Notes under the pieces: generated by a model
What the model saw: the letters and a program-made list of their open reading frames with translations, nothing else
What the model was told of the DNA's origin: nothing
Databases searched by the model: none
Shown: positions 24,774 to 34,467 of the stretch, piece after piece
Position numbering within the stretch: position 1 is the first letter of the stretch
How the letters are laid out: every line of letters begins with the position of its first letter
Translations under genes and position numbers: made by a program
Assembly: GCA_027488865.1 (NCBI GenBank)
Contig: JAIYAU010000034.1
Span: forward strand, 62,001 to 126,000
Source: Cytophagaceae bacterium
GTDB taxonomy: Bacteria; Bacteroidota; Bacteroidia; Cytophagales; UBA9547
Reading direction: 5' to 3'
DNA: 64,000 nucleotides

Positions 24774-27278
24774 ATGATTCGTAAATTAATACTCCTTGTT
24801 TTTATATCAACCTGCTTCTTATTTTCTTGTAAAAAAAACAACATCACTAAAAATAATAAGCCCGACAAACCAGAATGGGTATCAAAAAAATATTCCTATA
24901 ATCCATCAAAAACCTTACTGTTTGATTTAATTCACACCAAGTTGGAGGTAAGTTTTAACTGGAGCCAAAGGCAGTTGATAGGTATAGCCACTATTACAAC
25001 CAGACCGTATTTTACCTCACAAGACTCTTTAGTGTTAGATGCAAAAAGCTTTGATATTCAATATGTTAAATTAATTACAAAGGAAAACGAAGTTGAATTA
25101 AAATATAAATATAATGATGTAAAATTGGTTATAGCTCTAAATAAGCCATACCAAAGTATCGATACTTTTACAGTAAAAATTGGTTATGTGGCTAATCCAG
25201 AAAGACGCCAACTATCTGGAAGCGAGGCCATAACCTCAGATAAAGGTTTATATTTCATCAACCATGATGGCACTGACAAGGAAAAGCCTCGCCAGATATG
25301 GACTCAAGGGGAGACCGAGTCTTCATCTTGTTGGTTTCCTACAATAGAAACAACCAATGACAGGATGAGCCAAGAGACTTATATTACAGTAGAAAACAAC
25401 TTCAAAACGCTAAGTAATGGTGTGTTGGTGTATTCGAAACAAAACGAAAATAGCACACGGACAGACTATTGGAAACAAGACAAACCTCATGCGCCATACC
25501 TATTTATGATAGCGGTTGGGGAATTTGCCAAAGTAGAAGAAAGCTGGAAAGACATGGAAGTGAGCTACTATGTAGAAAAAAGTTATGAACGTTATGCCAA
25601 GTCGATATTTGGAAATACACCAGAAATGTTGGAGTTTTTTTCCAATAAACTTGGTTATGTGTATCCTTGGGATAAATATGCACAAGTGGTGGTAAGGGAT
25701 TATGTTTCTGGGGCGATGGAAAACACTTCTGCGGCTGTGTTTATGGAAGCACTACAAATAGACGATAGAGAAAAACTAGACAAAAACTGGGATTTTATAA
25801 TTGCTCATGAGCTGTTTCACCATTGGTTTGGTGATTTAGTTACTTGTGAATCGTGGGCAAATCTACCTCTTAATGAGTCATTTGCCAATTACTCTGAATA
25901 CTTATGGGAAGAATATAAAAATGGTGAAGATGCTGCAGATTATCATCTTCAAAATGAGCATGACGAGTATTTGGGAGAATCAATCTCAAAACAAGAACCT
26001 CTTATACGATTTAATTATGGGGACAAAGAGGAGATGTTTGATAGCCATTCCTATGCCAAAGGTGGATGTATTCTACACATACTTCGAAAATATGTTGGAG
26101 ACGAAGCATTTTTTAAATCTTTATCTTATTATTTGCATCAAAACGCATATAAACCCGTTGAAATTCATCACCTTAGGTTAGCATTTGAACAGATCACAGG
26201 AGAAGATTTAAATTGGTTTTTTAATCAATATTTTCTGGCCCCAGGGCATGTGAATCTAGCAGTTGAGCATTCTTATGAACCAGGTAAAGTGAAGCTTTCT
26301 GTACTTCAAATGCAAGATTCTGCATACTCACCAATATATAAAATGCCAGTGAAGGTGGATATCTGGGTGAATGGTCAAAAAATACAACATAAAATAGTTG
26401 TAGAAAAGTCCTTCCAGCAATTTGAGTTTGCGGCCAGTAGCAAACCAGATTTAGTACTATTTGATGCGGATCATCAGATTGTTGGTACGTCAAAAAATAA
26501 TAAATCCATTCAGGAATTTATTTTTCAATATAAAAATGCAAATAAGTATATGGCTCGATTTGAAGCAATTACGAAACTTTCAAAACACGCTAAAACCGAT
26601 AGTGTTGTTGCAAACTTTATGCTTGGTGCAACCAATGATACATTTTGGTATTTAAGAGAACTTGCCTCTTTGTCTTTGTCAAACTCGCTTATTAAAGATA
26701 GCGAAATCGTAAAAAAAAGATTTAAAGAAATGGCTCTTAATGAGACAAAACCACGAACCAAAGCAAGAGCCTTGTATTTATGCTCTGAATATAAAGATTC
26801 TACTTTGGTTGATGTCTATAAAAACGCCATGAATGATAGCGCGTATTCTGTAGTTTCGGCTGGGCTTAGCTGCTATCTTAAACTGAATCCTAAAGATGCA
26901 GACATCATTTTAAAAAAATATGAATTACTTAATAATAAAGAAATAACAAGTACCCTCGCTGAGTATTATTCCAATAAAAACGATTCTTCAAAACTAGATT
27001 GGTTTGTAAATAAAATAAATAATAATAGTGGTACTGAACTTTACTATTTATTGGCAGATTTTTCAAAGTATTTAAAGAAAATGCCTCCTAGCATACAACT
27101 GGCAGGATTTAAGGTAGTTGAACCGATAGCCAGGAATAATTTTTATTATTGGGTACGATATGCTGCATTTAAATTGCTGAATGAGTTAAAAGAACTGCCA
27201 AACGCCAAAGAAATTATCGAAAACATTAAAAAAACTGAAACAAATCCGAAGTTGATAGAACGCTACAGTAAAATGTAG
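24774..27278 (+). CDS. M1-family metallo-aminopeptidase, lipoprotein
   Basis: The 834-residue protein has a lipoprotein signal (LFSC, Cys19, then KK). The N-terminal beta domain (about 45-235) is followed by the catalytic domain with GAMEN (313-317) and the zinc site HELFHHW (His345, His349) plus Glu368 (LNESF), all intact. The C-terminal half is helical/HEAT-like (about 590-834). M1 enzymes remove N-terminal residues from peptides; this one would act in the periplasm or at the cell surface. A TAATTTTG box (24733-24740) lies 33 bases upstream of the ATG. It is monocistronic. Confidence 0.93.
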   Translation: MIRKLILLVFISTCFLFSCKKNNITKNNKPDKPEWVSKKYSYNPSKTLLFDLIHTKLEVSFNWSQRQLIGIATITTRPYFTSQDSLVLDAKSFDIQYVKLITKENEVELKYKYNDVKLVIALNKPYQSIDTFTVKIGYVANPERRQLSGSEAITSDKGLYFINHDGTDKEKPRQIWTQGETESSSCWFPTIETTNDRMSQETYITVENNFKTLSNGVLVYSKQNENSTRTDYWKQDKPHAPYLFMIAVGEFAKVEESWKDMEVSYYVEKSYERYAKSIFGNTPEMLEFFSNKLGYVYPWDKYAQVVVRDYVSGAMENTSAAVFMEALQIDDREKLDKNWDFIIAHELFHHWFGDLVTCESWANLPLNESFANYSEYLWEEYKNGEDAADYHLQNEHDEYLGESISKQEPLIRFNYGDKEEMFDSHSYAKGGCILHILRKYVGDEAFFKSLSYYLHQNAYKPVEIHHLRLAFEQITGEDLNWFFNQYFLAPGHVNLAVEHSYEPGKVKLSVLQMQDSAYSPIYKMPVKVDIWVNGQKIQHKIVVEKSFQQFEFAASSKPDLVLFDADHQIVGTSKNNKSIQEFIFQYKNANKYMARFEAITKLSKHAKTDSVVANFMLGATNDTFWYLRELASLSLSNSLIKDSEIVKKRFKEMALNETKPRTKARALYLCSEYKDSTLVDVYKNAMNDSAYSVVSAGLSCYLKLNPKDADIILKKYELLNNKEITSTLAEYYSNKNDSSKLDWFVNKINNNSGTELYYLLADFSKYLKKMPPSIQLAGFKVVEPIARNNFYYWVRYAAFKLLNELKELPNAKEIIENIKKTETNPKLIERYSKM

Positions 27279-27338
27279 TAGGTAGTTGCCAAATTATCGT
27301 TTATTACCTTCGAATGGGTAAAATTAAAATAATAACGA

Positions 27339-29276
27339 ATGAAAAAAATCTTTCTTCTAGTTGACTTCATAGGTAACATGGGCTGGAGGTATATTATGTT
27401 TAGAGTTATTTATGCCCTAAAAGTAAAAATTGGCATTTTAAAATGGTATTATCCGACAACTCCATTTCAAAATAACACTATGAGCTTGGCCGATTGGAGA
27501 AAATCAGCACTGCCATTTTTTATAGAATGTAAAGAGGTACTTCCAAAATATAAAATTTCTGAGGAAGCTAGAATAACATTAAATAATGAATATCAATCAT
27601 ATCTAAAAGGAGAATTGACATTTTTTAATGCGAGAAAATTGAACATTGGACTTGATTATGATTGGCTAACAAACCCTTACAATGGAATTAAATACGATTC
27701 AACCACATTTTGGGCAAACATTCCAGATTTAGATCCTATTAAAGGAGATATAAAATATGTTTGGGAAAAGTCAAGATTCTCGTTTTTGTATATGCTTATA
27801 CGATACGATTATCATTTTGATAGTGACCAATCAGAAATGGTATTTAATAATATTGAAGACTGGATTAATAAAAACCAACCCAATTGTGGCCCTAATTATA
27901 AATGCAGCCAAGAAATTTCTTTAAGAGTACTCAATTGGATTTATGCCCTTTACTACTATAAAAATTCGAAAATTCTTACAGAAACATTATTTTTTAAGAT
28001 TCTAAATTCAATTGAGCTACAAATTAAACACGTTGAAACTAATATTGATTTTTCGAGAATCGCTGTAAGAAATAATCATGCCTTAACTGAAACGTTAACT
28101 TTATACCTTGTTGGGCTTTTGTTTCCAAAATTCGCCGATAGCAGCCGTTGGAAGGCCATTGGTAAAAAATATTTTGAACAGGAGGTCGAGTACCAAATAT
28201 ATGAGGATGGTACTTTTTTACAATTTTCTCATAACTATCATCGAGTGGCAGTACAACTTTTTACCTGGGCACAACTTTTAGCTAAAAAAAATAATGAGAC
28301 TTGGAGTGAAAAAGTATTAGATAGATTCACTAAAAGTTTCCAACTACTGCAAGCCAATCAAGATATCAAAACAGGTTATTTGCCAAATTATGGCGCCAAT
28401 GATGGTGCCTTGTTTTTTAAACTAAACAGTGCTGATTATAGAAATTTTTATCCACAACTTAACGCATTAAATTATAGCCTTAACAACCAAACTATTACTA
28501 ATAATTTAGATTGGGTTGAAGACATTTTTTGGTATGGAGCAACGACTATACAAGAACAAACCAAAGTAACAAGCAACTCCTGTATTTCAAAATTTGAGAA
28601 GGGAGGTTTTTATGTGTTGCGAAACACAAATGGTTTTACAGCTGTGAGATGCGGCAGTCATAAAGATAGGCCACAACAAGCTGATAACCTTACAATGGAC
28701 ATTTGGTATGAAGGTAAAAATCTCATAAGAGACAATGGATCCTATATGTACAACACCGACCCAGCGTTGTTAAATTACTTTACTGGAACGGCCTCTCATA
28801 GTACGGTTATGCTTGGCAAACACAACCAAATGCAAAAAGGTGGTAGATTTATTTGGTACTATTGGTCACAGGCTCTTGGAGCAAATACAAGTGAAACTAG
28901 CAGTGATTTAATTTTTGAAGGCAAAATCCAAGCATTTGCACAAATAAAAGAAGGTATTGTGCATTCCAGAAAAATAATGATGCACAAATTACTGCCTCAA
29001 TGGGATATTGAAGATAAGGTTGATTATTCTAAAATAAAAAATAAGAGAACTAATCTTCATGCAAGACAGCTTTGGCACATTCATCCAGACTTTTTTAAAG
29101 ATGGGTTTGAAATTAGCTCAGTGAATGAATATGGCCACTCATTAAATTATGTTACAATTGATGTCTGGCATTCTTCATTTTATGGAGTTAAAGAACAAAG
29201 TAAATGTTTGGTTTTTGAAAATGAAGCTGGCTATTTTTACACTACAATAAAACGTAACAACATCAATGGAAACTAA
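27339..29276 (+). CDS. Heparinase II/III-like polysaccharide lyase family protein
   Basis: The 645-residue protein has the family layout: an N-terminal alpha-toroid (about 100-390) with SRIAVRNNHALTETLTLYLVG and FSHNYHRVAVQLF, and a C-terminal beta-sandwich heparinase II/III domain with KDRPQQADNLTMDIWYEG and GTASHSTVMLGKHNQMQKGG. Members cleave uronic-acid polysaccharides by beta-elimination. No clear signal peptide is present, unlike dedicated scavenging lyases, and homologues often sit in exopolysaccharide loci. It borders the exosortase/glycosyltransferase operon, so a role in making or trimming that polymer is plausible. It overlaps the next gene by 11 bases. Confidence 0.82.
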   Translation: MKKIFLLVDFIGNMGWRYIMFRVIYALKVKIGILKWYYPTTPFQNNTMSLADWRKSALPFFIECKEVLPKYKISEEARITLNNEYQSYLKGELTFFNARKLNIGLDYDWLTNPYNGIKYDSTTFWANIPDLDPIKGDIKYVWEKSRFSFLYMLIRYDYHFDSDQSEMVFNNIEDWINKNQPNCGPNYKCSQEISLRVLNWIYALYYYKNSKILTETLFFKILNSIELQIKHVETNIDFSRIAVRNNHALTETLTLYLVGLLFPKFADSSRWKAIGKKYFEQEVEYQIYEDGTFLQFSHNYHRVAVQLFTWAQLLAKKNNETWSEKVLDRFTKSFQLLQANQDIKTGYLPNYGANDGALFFKLNSADYRNFYPQLNALNYSLNNQTITNNLDWVEDIFWYGATTIQEQTKVTSNSCISKFEKGGFYVLRNTNGFTAVRCGSHKDRPQQADNLTMDIWYEGKNLIRDNGSYMYNTDPALLNYFTGTASHSTVMLGKHNQMQKGGRFIWYYWSQALGANTSETSSDLIFEGKIQAFAQIKEGIVHSRKIMMHKLLPQWDIEDKVDYSKIKNKRTNLHARQLWHIHPDFFKDGFEISSVNEYGHSLNYVTIDVWHSSFYGVKEQSKCLVFENEAGYFYTTIKRNNINGN

Positions 29277-29685
29277 TAACCGAATAAAAAGACTACAATT
29301 CATATTTATAATGATATGCATTAGCCAAGTATTTTGTGGAATTGCAACTTATTTTATTGTTTCTAGCAATCATACGGGATTGCCAACTTATTCATCCTTT
29401 GTAGTTCTTCTACCAGTAGTTGCCATAATTTCAGCGATAGTAGGACAGATTTGGTATCAAAAAGAAACCCAAAATACTAAAGATCAAAATATTGAAATAC
29501 AGCTTGCGAGGTTTGGAAAAGCCTGTTTCATTATATGGTTAAGTGTGGAAATACCTATCATATTAAGTGTAACATTCTATTTTTTAACAGCCGATATAAA
29601 ATTTTTAGCCGCATTTGTGGGCCTGTTTTTTTTATTTTTAACACATTTTCCTACTGAGTCGAAATTTAAAGCTACTTCAAAATAG
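29266..29685 (+). CDS. Small four-helix membrane protein
   Basis: This 139-residue protein has four predicted membrane helices (about 11-32, 42-60, 85-107, 113-130) and a basic C-terminus. It starts inside the last codons of the heparinase-like gene (11-base overlap), indicating coupled translation. It ends two bases from the convergent glycosyltransferase. I do not recognise the family; helix spacing is reminiscent of small membrane proteins found in exosortase and polysaccharide loci, but that is weak. Confidence 0.6.
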   Translation: METNNRIKRLQFIFIMICISQVFCGIATYFIVSSNHTGLPTYSSFVVLLPVVAIISAIVGQIWYQKETQNTKDQNIEIQLARFGKACFIIWLSVEIPIILSVTFYFLTADIKFLAAFVGLFFLFLTHFPTESKFKATSK

Positions 29686-29687
29686 AA

Positions 29688-30728
29688 TTATTTTTCTAGA
29701 ACACTCAAAAATGTATACGCCCAGATTTCTGGCGTGATTTGTTTGGACAATTCCTTACTTCTTTGTCCCATGGTAATCAATTCTTGCTCAGACATGTTCA
29801 TCATTTGTATGAGTTTGGCTTTAAAATCAGATTTAGACTTCGCATCAAATATTTTTCCGTTGTAGCCATGCTTAACAAAAAGAGATGCTGCACCGCATTC
29901 ATTTGTGCTAATTATTGGTAATCCTGCCGCAGCCATCTCGTGAATTACCAATCCCCAAGGCTCATGTGCACTTACATGACAAAAAAAGGATGCATTTTCG
30001 ATATATGGCGTTAATAATGCTGGTTGTAAAAAATCTATGATTTCTATTTGATGTGTCGACTTCAGTCCTGGTTTTAAAGGGCCATTACCAATCATTGTTA
30101 GTGACCAATCCTTATATTCTTCCTTTATTTCATTAAACACATCATATAACCAAAGAGGCCTTTTTATTTCACTAAAACGACCAATATATAATATGTTTTT
30201 TAATGCTTTCTTGCCTTTGATTGGCAAAAAAAGTTCCAAATTGGCACAATAAAGACCCATTATAATTTGATCATTTGAAAACCCAAGTTTTTTTGCATAT
30301 TCAAATTGATATCTCCCAGGTACGAATAAATAATCAAAGATTTTGCCCAGGGCTATAGACAAGGGTATTCTCCCTAAATGTTGTTTTAATGACCCAGTCC
30401 AATGAGTGTCCAATCCTCCAATTAAAATTGAACCATTTTTTCTAAGTTGGTATCCTATTTTTAAATAGTCTTTATCCATCCAACCAGAAATGTACACTAT
30501 GTTTGGATTGAAGGCTTCACAAGTTTTAAGTAATTCTTTATAGGTTAGTATAGACCTTTTAAGATATGTTACATTACCAATTTCTTCTGTTTGAAAAGGA
30601 GTAAGTTTGTTCTTATCCCAATGTACTACGAGAATTTCTACATCCGATGCCTCATTTAATCCCTTAAACCAAGCACTATTGTATCCCATCAACTCTGAAT
30701 ACAAAAAAAGTATTTTTATTTTACCCAT
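29688..30728 (-). CDS. GT4-type glycosyltransferase
   Basis: The 346-residue protein is a GT-B fold enzyme with the glycosyl-transferase-1 domain: ILYIGRFSEIKRPLWLYDVFNEI (about 180-200) and the nucleotide-sugar motif HEPWGLVIHEMAAAGLPIISTNECG (Glu-x7-Glu). It would transfer a sugar from a nucleotide donor onto a lipid-linked glycan at the inner membrane. It is the last gene of the leftward polysaccharide operon and overlaps the preceding glycosyltransferase by 13 bases. Confidence 0.88.
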   Translation of the reverse strand: MGKIKILFLYSELMGYNSAWFKGLNEASDVEILVVHWDKNKLTPFQTEEIGNVTYLKRSILTYKELLKTCEAFNPNIVYISGWMDKDYLKIGYQLRKNGSILIGGLDTHWTGSLKQHLGRIPLSIALGKIFDYLFVPGRYQFEYAKKLGFSNDQIIMGLYCANLELFLPIKGKKALKNILYIGRFSEIKRPLWLYDVFNEIKEEYKDWSLTMIGNGPLKPGLKSTHQIEIIDFLQPALLTPYIENASFFCHVSAHEPWGLVIHEMAAAGLPIISTNECGAASLFVKHGYNGKIFDAKSKSDFKAKLIQMMNMSEQELITMGQRSKELSKQITPEIWAYTFLSVLEK

Positions 30729-31699
30729 ATTGATTGGTATAATTCAAAATATGAATTACAAATTTTATCGATTTTAAATCTTTCTATGTTTTTAAGCCCG
30801 TTATTAACAAGTTCTGTACGTTTAGTTTCATCGTCACAAATGGTCTTAATGGCATCCAAAATATCATTTTCGTTTGTAGGGTCTACCAAAATCGCACCAT
30901 CTCCAGCAATTTCCGGCATTGCGGCCACGTTTGAGGTAATTACAGGCCTACCAACAGCTTGTGCTTCCACTATGGGCATACCAAATCCTTCATAGGTGCT
31001 GGCAAAGTATAATAGATCGCATTTGACATACTCCTCGTATATCTCTTGATAAGTAAGATTGGTTCGGCAAATAAAATTGATATTATATATTTCTAACAAT
31101 CCTAAAGTGATATTTGAAAGTCTGCCAATAAAAACTATTTTACACCTATAATCCTTTACTGCCAAAATTAATTTTTCCACATTCTTATTGTGCCCAGACC
31201 CTATTTGTAGAATTATAGGTACTTCATTTATTTTAAATTTGGGTGAATAATGAAATTCTTTAGGATAAGGATTATAAATAACTTTAATTTTACTTGGGTC
31301 TATCTTGCAACATTTGATAATTCTCTCTTTTGTAAACTCAGAAATACAAGTGATGTTGCCGACTCTATTAAAAGGCAGATCTAACCATAAAAATTTGTAT
31401 ATATGTTTTTTCCAACCCTTCAAGGTATTTTCATAGTGGCCGAGATCATGAACCGTGAGAATTGTATTATTTTTAGGCAAGCCTAAGCATAAATAATTAA
31501 CATCCCCAGTGACATGGTTAATTTTGGAGTTATCCTTAGAAAGCAAAAAAATATTTTTTAAGAGGTTATACTCTTTTATGGTGTAGCTGTGATGGAATTT
31601 TACTCTTTTTTGAAGATTAAGGGTTATTTGTAAAAATAGTTCCTCAATGCTAAAGTTCCCTATTTTTTTATCTCGAGAAAAGAGCCTTACTTCTATCAT
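30716..31699 (-). CDS. GT4-type glycosyltransferase
   Basis: The protein has a GT-B fold with TVHDLGHYE and CISEFTKERIIKCCKIDPSKIKVIYNPYP in the middle and the donor-binding motif YEGFGMPIVEAQAVGRPVITSN near the C-terminus, the standard GT4 signature. I start it at ATG 31699 (MIEVRLFSRDKKIG); an earlier ATG at 31729 would extend the overlap with the exosortase partner gene from 32 to 62 bases. It is part of the leftward operon and likely adds one sugar of the repeat unit. Confidence 0.87.
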   Translation of the reverse strand: MIEVRLFSRDKKIGNFSIEELFLQITLNLQKRVKFHHSYTIKEYNLLKNIFLLSKDNSKINHVTGDVNYLCLGLPKNNTILTVHDLGHYENTLKGWKKHIYKFLWLDLPFNRVGNITCISEFTKERIIKCCKIDPSKIKVIYNPYPKEFHYSPKFKINEVPIILQIGSGHNKNVEKLILAVKDYRCKIVFIGRLSNITLGLLEIYNINFICRTNLTYQEIYEEYVKCDLLYFASTYEGFGMPIVEAQAVGRPVITSNVAAMPEIAGDGAILVDPTNENDILDAIKTICDDETKRTELVNNGLKNIERFKIDKICNSYFELYQSIWVK

Positions 31700-32168
31700 T
31701 GGGTTTATTGAACAAATATATGGTGGCAATTAAAAATAGAGAAAAAAATGGAGTTTGAATAAGATTTTTAATATCTTGAGCTAAGCCATACCCTATATTA
31801 TATGATTTTGAAACTAAAGATATAGATAATAAAAGTAGACATACCAAAATTAAAATTAAATAAAATATTGCAGCTAAGACAACCCATTTTCTAGTACCAA
31901 ATAGTAAGTAAATTGACAATAATGTACTTAAAATGGCAACCGCACTATAATAAATAACTGATATCCAGCGTGGATCATTTTTGGCTGAGGTTTTTAACTT
32001 TTCCATTCCTGTTGGATATTCATATTGTTTTGTGTCTTTCCTTGAATATATATAGGGTTTAGACTCGTCTGTAAAATTTATAACGTAAGCATATCTAATA
32101 TATCCGTTAACCAAGTTGAATATCAAAATTAAGGTTAGTCCAATTTTTCTAGTTAATGAAGAATTCAT
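31668..32168 (-). CDS. Exosortase-associated membrane protein
   Basis: The 166-residue protein has an N-terminal helix (about 8-28), a polar extracytoplasmic loop (about 30-70) and three further helices (about 70-95, 97-118, 137-152). It starts 3 bases after the exosortase stop, the position of the small membrane partner found next to Bacteroidota exosortases (families named XrtF- or XrtX-associated in NCBI). I cannot say which subfamily. It may act with the exosortase on the substrate; the partner's function is unknown generally. Its 3' end overlaps the next glycosyltransferase gene. Confidence 0.65.
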   Translation of the reverse strand: MNSSLTRKIGLTLILIFNLVNGYIRYAYVINFTDESKPYIYSRKDTKQYEYPTGMEKLKTSAKNDPRWISVIYYSAVAILSTLLSIYLLFGTRKWVVLAAIFYLILILVCLLLLSISLVSKSYNIGYGLAQDIKNLIQTPFFSLFLIATIYLFNKPNDRSKALFSR

Positions 32169-32171
32169 CTG

Positions 32172-32702
32172 TTAATCAAATTTTAACCTTGAAAACTTAT
32201 TAACCCAGAAAATCCAAAGAAAAAAAATAAATGAATAAACCAATATCACGAAGGTATATTTGTGATTAAACGCCAAATATTCTGGTTTATAGTATCTTAT
32301 AATTATCAAGAATACTATCCTTAAAATATTGACAATATAAATAGAAACAATTCCGATCAACACCATCACCAATTTATTTTTCCAAAATCCTGGTGTGGCA
32401 ATAACAAATCCAGCAAAAAGAGGATAAAGCACTTGACCATTACAAGCATTTGAAATGCCTAACATTTTGATATTTTCAATACTTACTTGATGGTGTGTAT
32501 TAAACCCATAGGTGTGTGTAGCATCAAACCCTAACAAACGCAATATACTTATAGAATGGTCTGTAACAGTGTTTGTTAGCCATGAATCTGCCAACCCATT
32601 TTCCCTTAAATATAAATCATAAGCAACAAACCAAGCTAAATACATTAATAATGCTTTAGCGAAAAAATGAATGATTTGTTTATTTTCACTATAAATTTTC
32701 AT
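32172..32702 (-). CDS. Exosortase family protein (Bacteroidota type)
   Basis: The 176-residue polytopic protein has about five membrane helices and the full exosortase active site: Cys87 (SNACNGQVLYPLFAGF), Arg128 (NILRIVFL) and His147 (FNHKYTFV). Exosortases are intramembrane transpeptidases that cut a C-terminal sorting signal and attach the protein to a surface glycan. The short length matches Bacteroidota forms rather than XrtA. It lies within a polymerase/glycosyltransferase operon, and its start is 3 bases from the methyltransferase stop. No protein in the window shows an obvious sorting tail. Confidence 0.85.
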   Translation of the reverse strand: MKIYSENKQIIHFFAKALLMYLAWFVAYDLYLRENGLADSWLTNTVTDHSISILRLLGFDATHTYGFNTHHQVSIENIKMLGISNACNGQVLYPLFAGFVIATPGFWKNKLVMVLIGIVSIYIVNILRIVFLIIIRYYKPEYLAFNHKYTFVILVYSFIFFLWIFWVNKFSRLKFD

Positions 32703-32704
32703 TT

Positions 32705-33427
32705 TTATTTTTGGGCTAAGGCAATTATATTTTGGGTAAATATTCCACTTGGATTTCCGGTTTCTATTCCTTTAATTATTTTAATAAAAATCACCACCAC
32801 CTTCCAAGCAATAAATCTAAGAAAAGCAATAAACCCAGAGGGTACAGGACCAGTTGGCTTACAAATAACATTCTTAAATCCTGTATTCTTAAAAACTTGA
32901 TTAAGTGAACTTATTGTATAAGCGCATTCATGGGTGTAATCACCATAAAATATAGATGTGTGGAATAAACCTTGACCGTTTGGAACTTGTATCAAAAAAC
33001 CCCCGCTTGGCGGTAACGATTTATTTACCAATATATTAATTTCAAATACCTCGTCTTTAGTAAAGTGCTCAATTACGTCCCGTGCTATGATCAAATCAAA
33101 GAGTTCGTTGTTGTTTGTTAAATATTGTTTAATATCATTAACGAGCAAATTTTTTATACCAAGATTCTGTCCTACCATTATTTGCTCATTAGACACATCT
33201 ATTCCCTGTGTATTGTTAAAACCCAGTGAATGAAGAAAATAAACAAAAGCACCGTTACCACAACCGATATCTAATATTTTTGCGTTTTTATTAGTTGGTA
33301 GTAAACTGTAAAAATAATATTTCCATGCTGGAAAATTATTTTTTATCTTTTCTAGGGTTTCTTTACCATAAAGTTGTTCGTTATGGTTAGAAACATAGTT
33401 TTGATAAATAACTTCTTTATAGTTCAT
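32705..33427 (-). CDS. Class I SAM-dependent methyltransferase
   Basis: The 240-residue protein has the Rossmann SAM-binding motif ILDIGCGNGAFVYFLHSLG (about residues 48-66), the acidic loop GIDVS and LIIARDVIEHF (post-motif). It is likely a glycan or small-molecule methyltransferase because of its place in the operon, between a CgeB-type glycosyltransferase (4-base overlap) and the exosortase. O-methylation of a sugar or capping of a chain end is a reasonable inference; the substrate is not visible. Confidence 0.85.
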   Translation of the reverse strand: MNYKEVIYQNYVSNHNEQLYGKETLEKIKNNFPAWKYYFYSLLPTNKNAKILDIGCGNGAFVYFLHSLGFNNTQGIDVSNEQIMVGQNLGIKNLLVNDIKQYLTNNNELFDLIIARDVIEHFTKDEVFEINILVNKSLPPSGGFLIQVPNGQGLFHTSIFYGDYTHECAYTISSLNQVFKNTGFKNVICKPTGPVPSGFIAFLRFIAWKVVVIFIKIIKGIETGNPSGIFTQNIIALAQK

Positions 33428-34467
33428 AAAATTTTATTTTCATATAATTTTTGAATTAATAATTGTGCCCTGTTGTCAAGTTTATAATCTTCCCAAGCAC
33501 GCCTTTTTCCGTTTTCGGCTATTTGAATTCGTTCATTATTGTTATTCAAAAAGTAATCTATTTTTGAAACAAGTTCATCTGGAGACCCGAAAAATCCTGC
33601 TTCTTCATTTTCTTTAAAATATTGCAAGGCCTCATCGGTTCTTTCATGTAACAAAAACCCCCCAGCACCAGGAATTTGAAATGTTCTTGAGGTAATTTGA
33701 TCTCCTAAGGAGGAACCTCTTACCTTTTCTGATAGCAACCCTAAGTTAATTTTACTATTACTAATTGCTAATGCAAAAAGATCCCCATTCACAACACTAT
33801 TTTGAATATTGTCAGCTAAATCGCTTTTGGAAGCTTTTTGCCATAAATGCCCCCATATTTTAAGATTAAGACTGGGAAAATCATTTTTTATTTTGCTAAG
33901 ATAATATTCCTTTTTTGGAGACCAAGTTCCTATAAATGAAACATCTGACTGGAAATATGAATGAATATCTATTTTGGGTAGAGGTCGATGTATTTCTGGG
34001 TCAAATCCGTGAGGAATGAAGGTGCTATTTGTAATTCCCAACTGTTGCTTCATATCATATATTCCAAAGGTTTTGGTTGTGAAAATGTGATCATACATAG
34101 GTAAAGTAATAGGCAAAAGATTACCATGTGTGTGGAAACTCACGTCAGGGTAAAAATTTATTATACCAATTCCTTTTGATTTTAGTATTCTGAGTGTCTC
34201 TGGCTGTATAAAAGCGCCCTTATAAATCAAGCAAATATTGGGTTGAAACTGATTTGCAACTTTAAGGACTTGGTGGTTAAAATCCCTTATAAACAAGCCT
34301 CTTCCAAGTTTTGAGATGACCTTTGTTGTAAACGAAATAGCATTTAAAGGAACAAAATAGTTATCATCAATAATCTCTGTGAGATATCCTATTCTTGCTA
34401 ATGCCCTAAATAAAGCACCAGCATCGCTACCTCTCCATAAAGGTCCGATGCATAATATTTTAACCAT
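33424..34467 (-). CDS. CgeB-like glycosyltransferase
   Basis: The 347-residue GT-B protein has a distinctive C-terminal glycosyl-transferase-1-2 (CgeB-like) domain: SKINLGLLSEKVRG, TSRTFQIPGAGGFLLHERT and EEAGFFGSPDELVSKIDYFL. The N-terminal half has LCIGPLWRGSDAGALFRAL and FYPDVSFHTHG. This family is common in surface-polysaccharide and spore-coat loci. It overlaps the Wzy-like gene by 8 bases and the methyltransferase by 4, so the operon is tightly coupled. Confidence 0.83.
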   Translation of the reverse strand: MVKILCIGPLWRGSDAGALFRALARIGYLTEIIDDNYFVPLNAISFTTKVISKLGRGLFIRDFNHQVLKVANQFQPNICLIYKGAFIQPETLRILKSKGIGIINFYPDVSFHTHGNLLPITLPMYDHIFTTKTFGIYDMKQQLGITNSTFIPHGFDPEIHRPLPKIDIHSYFQSDVSFIGTWSPKKEYYLSKIKNDFPSLNLKIWGHLWQKASKSDLADNIQNSVVNGDLFALAISNSKINLGLLSEKVRGSSLGDQITSRTFQIPGAGGFLLHERTDEALQYFKENEEAGFFGSPDELVSKIDYFLNNNNERIQIAENGKRRAWEDYKLDNRAQLLIQKLYENKIL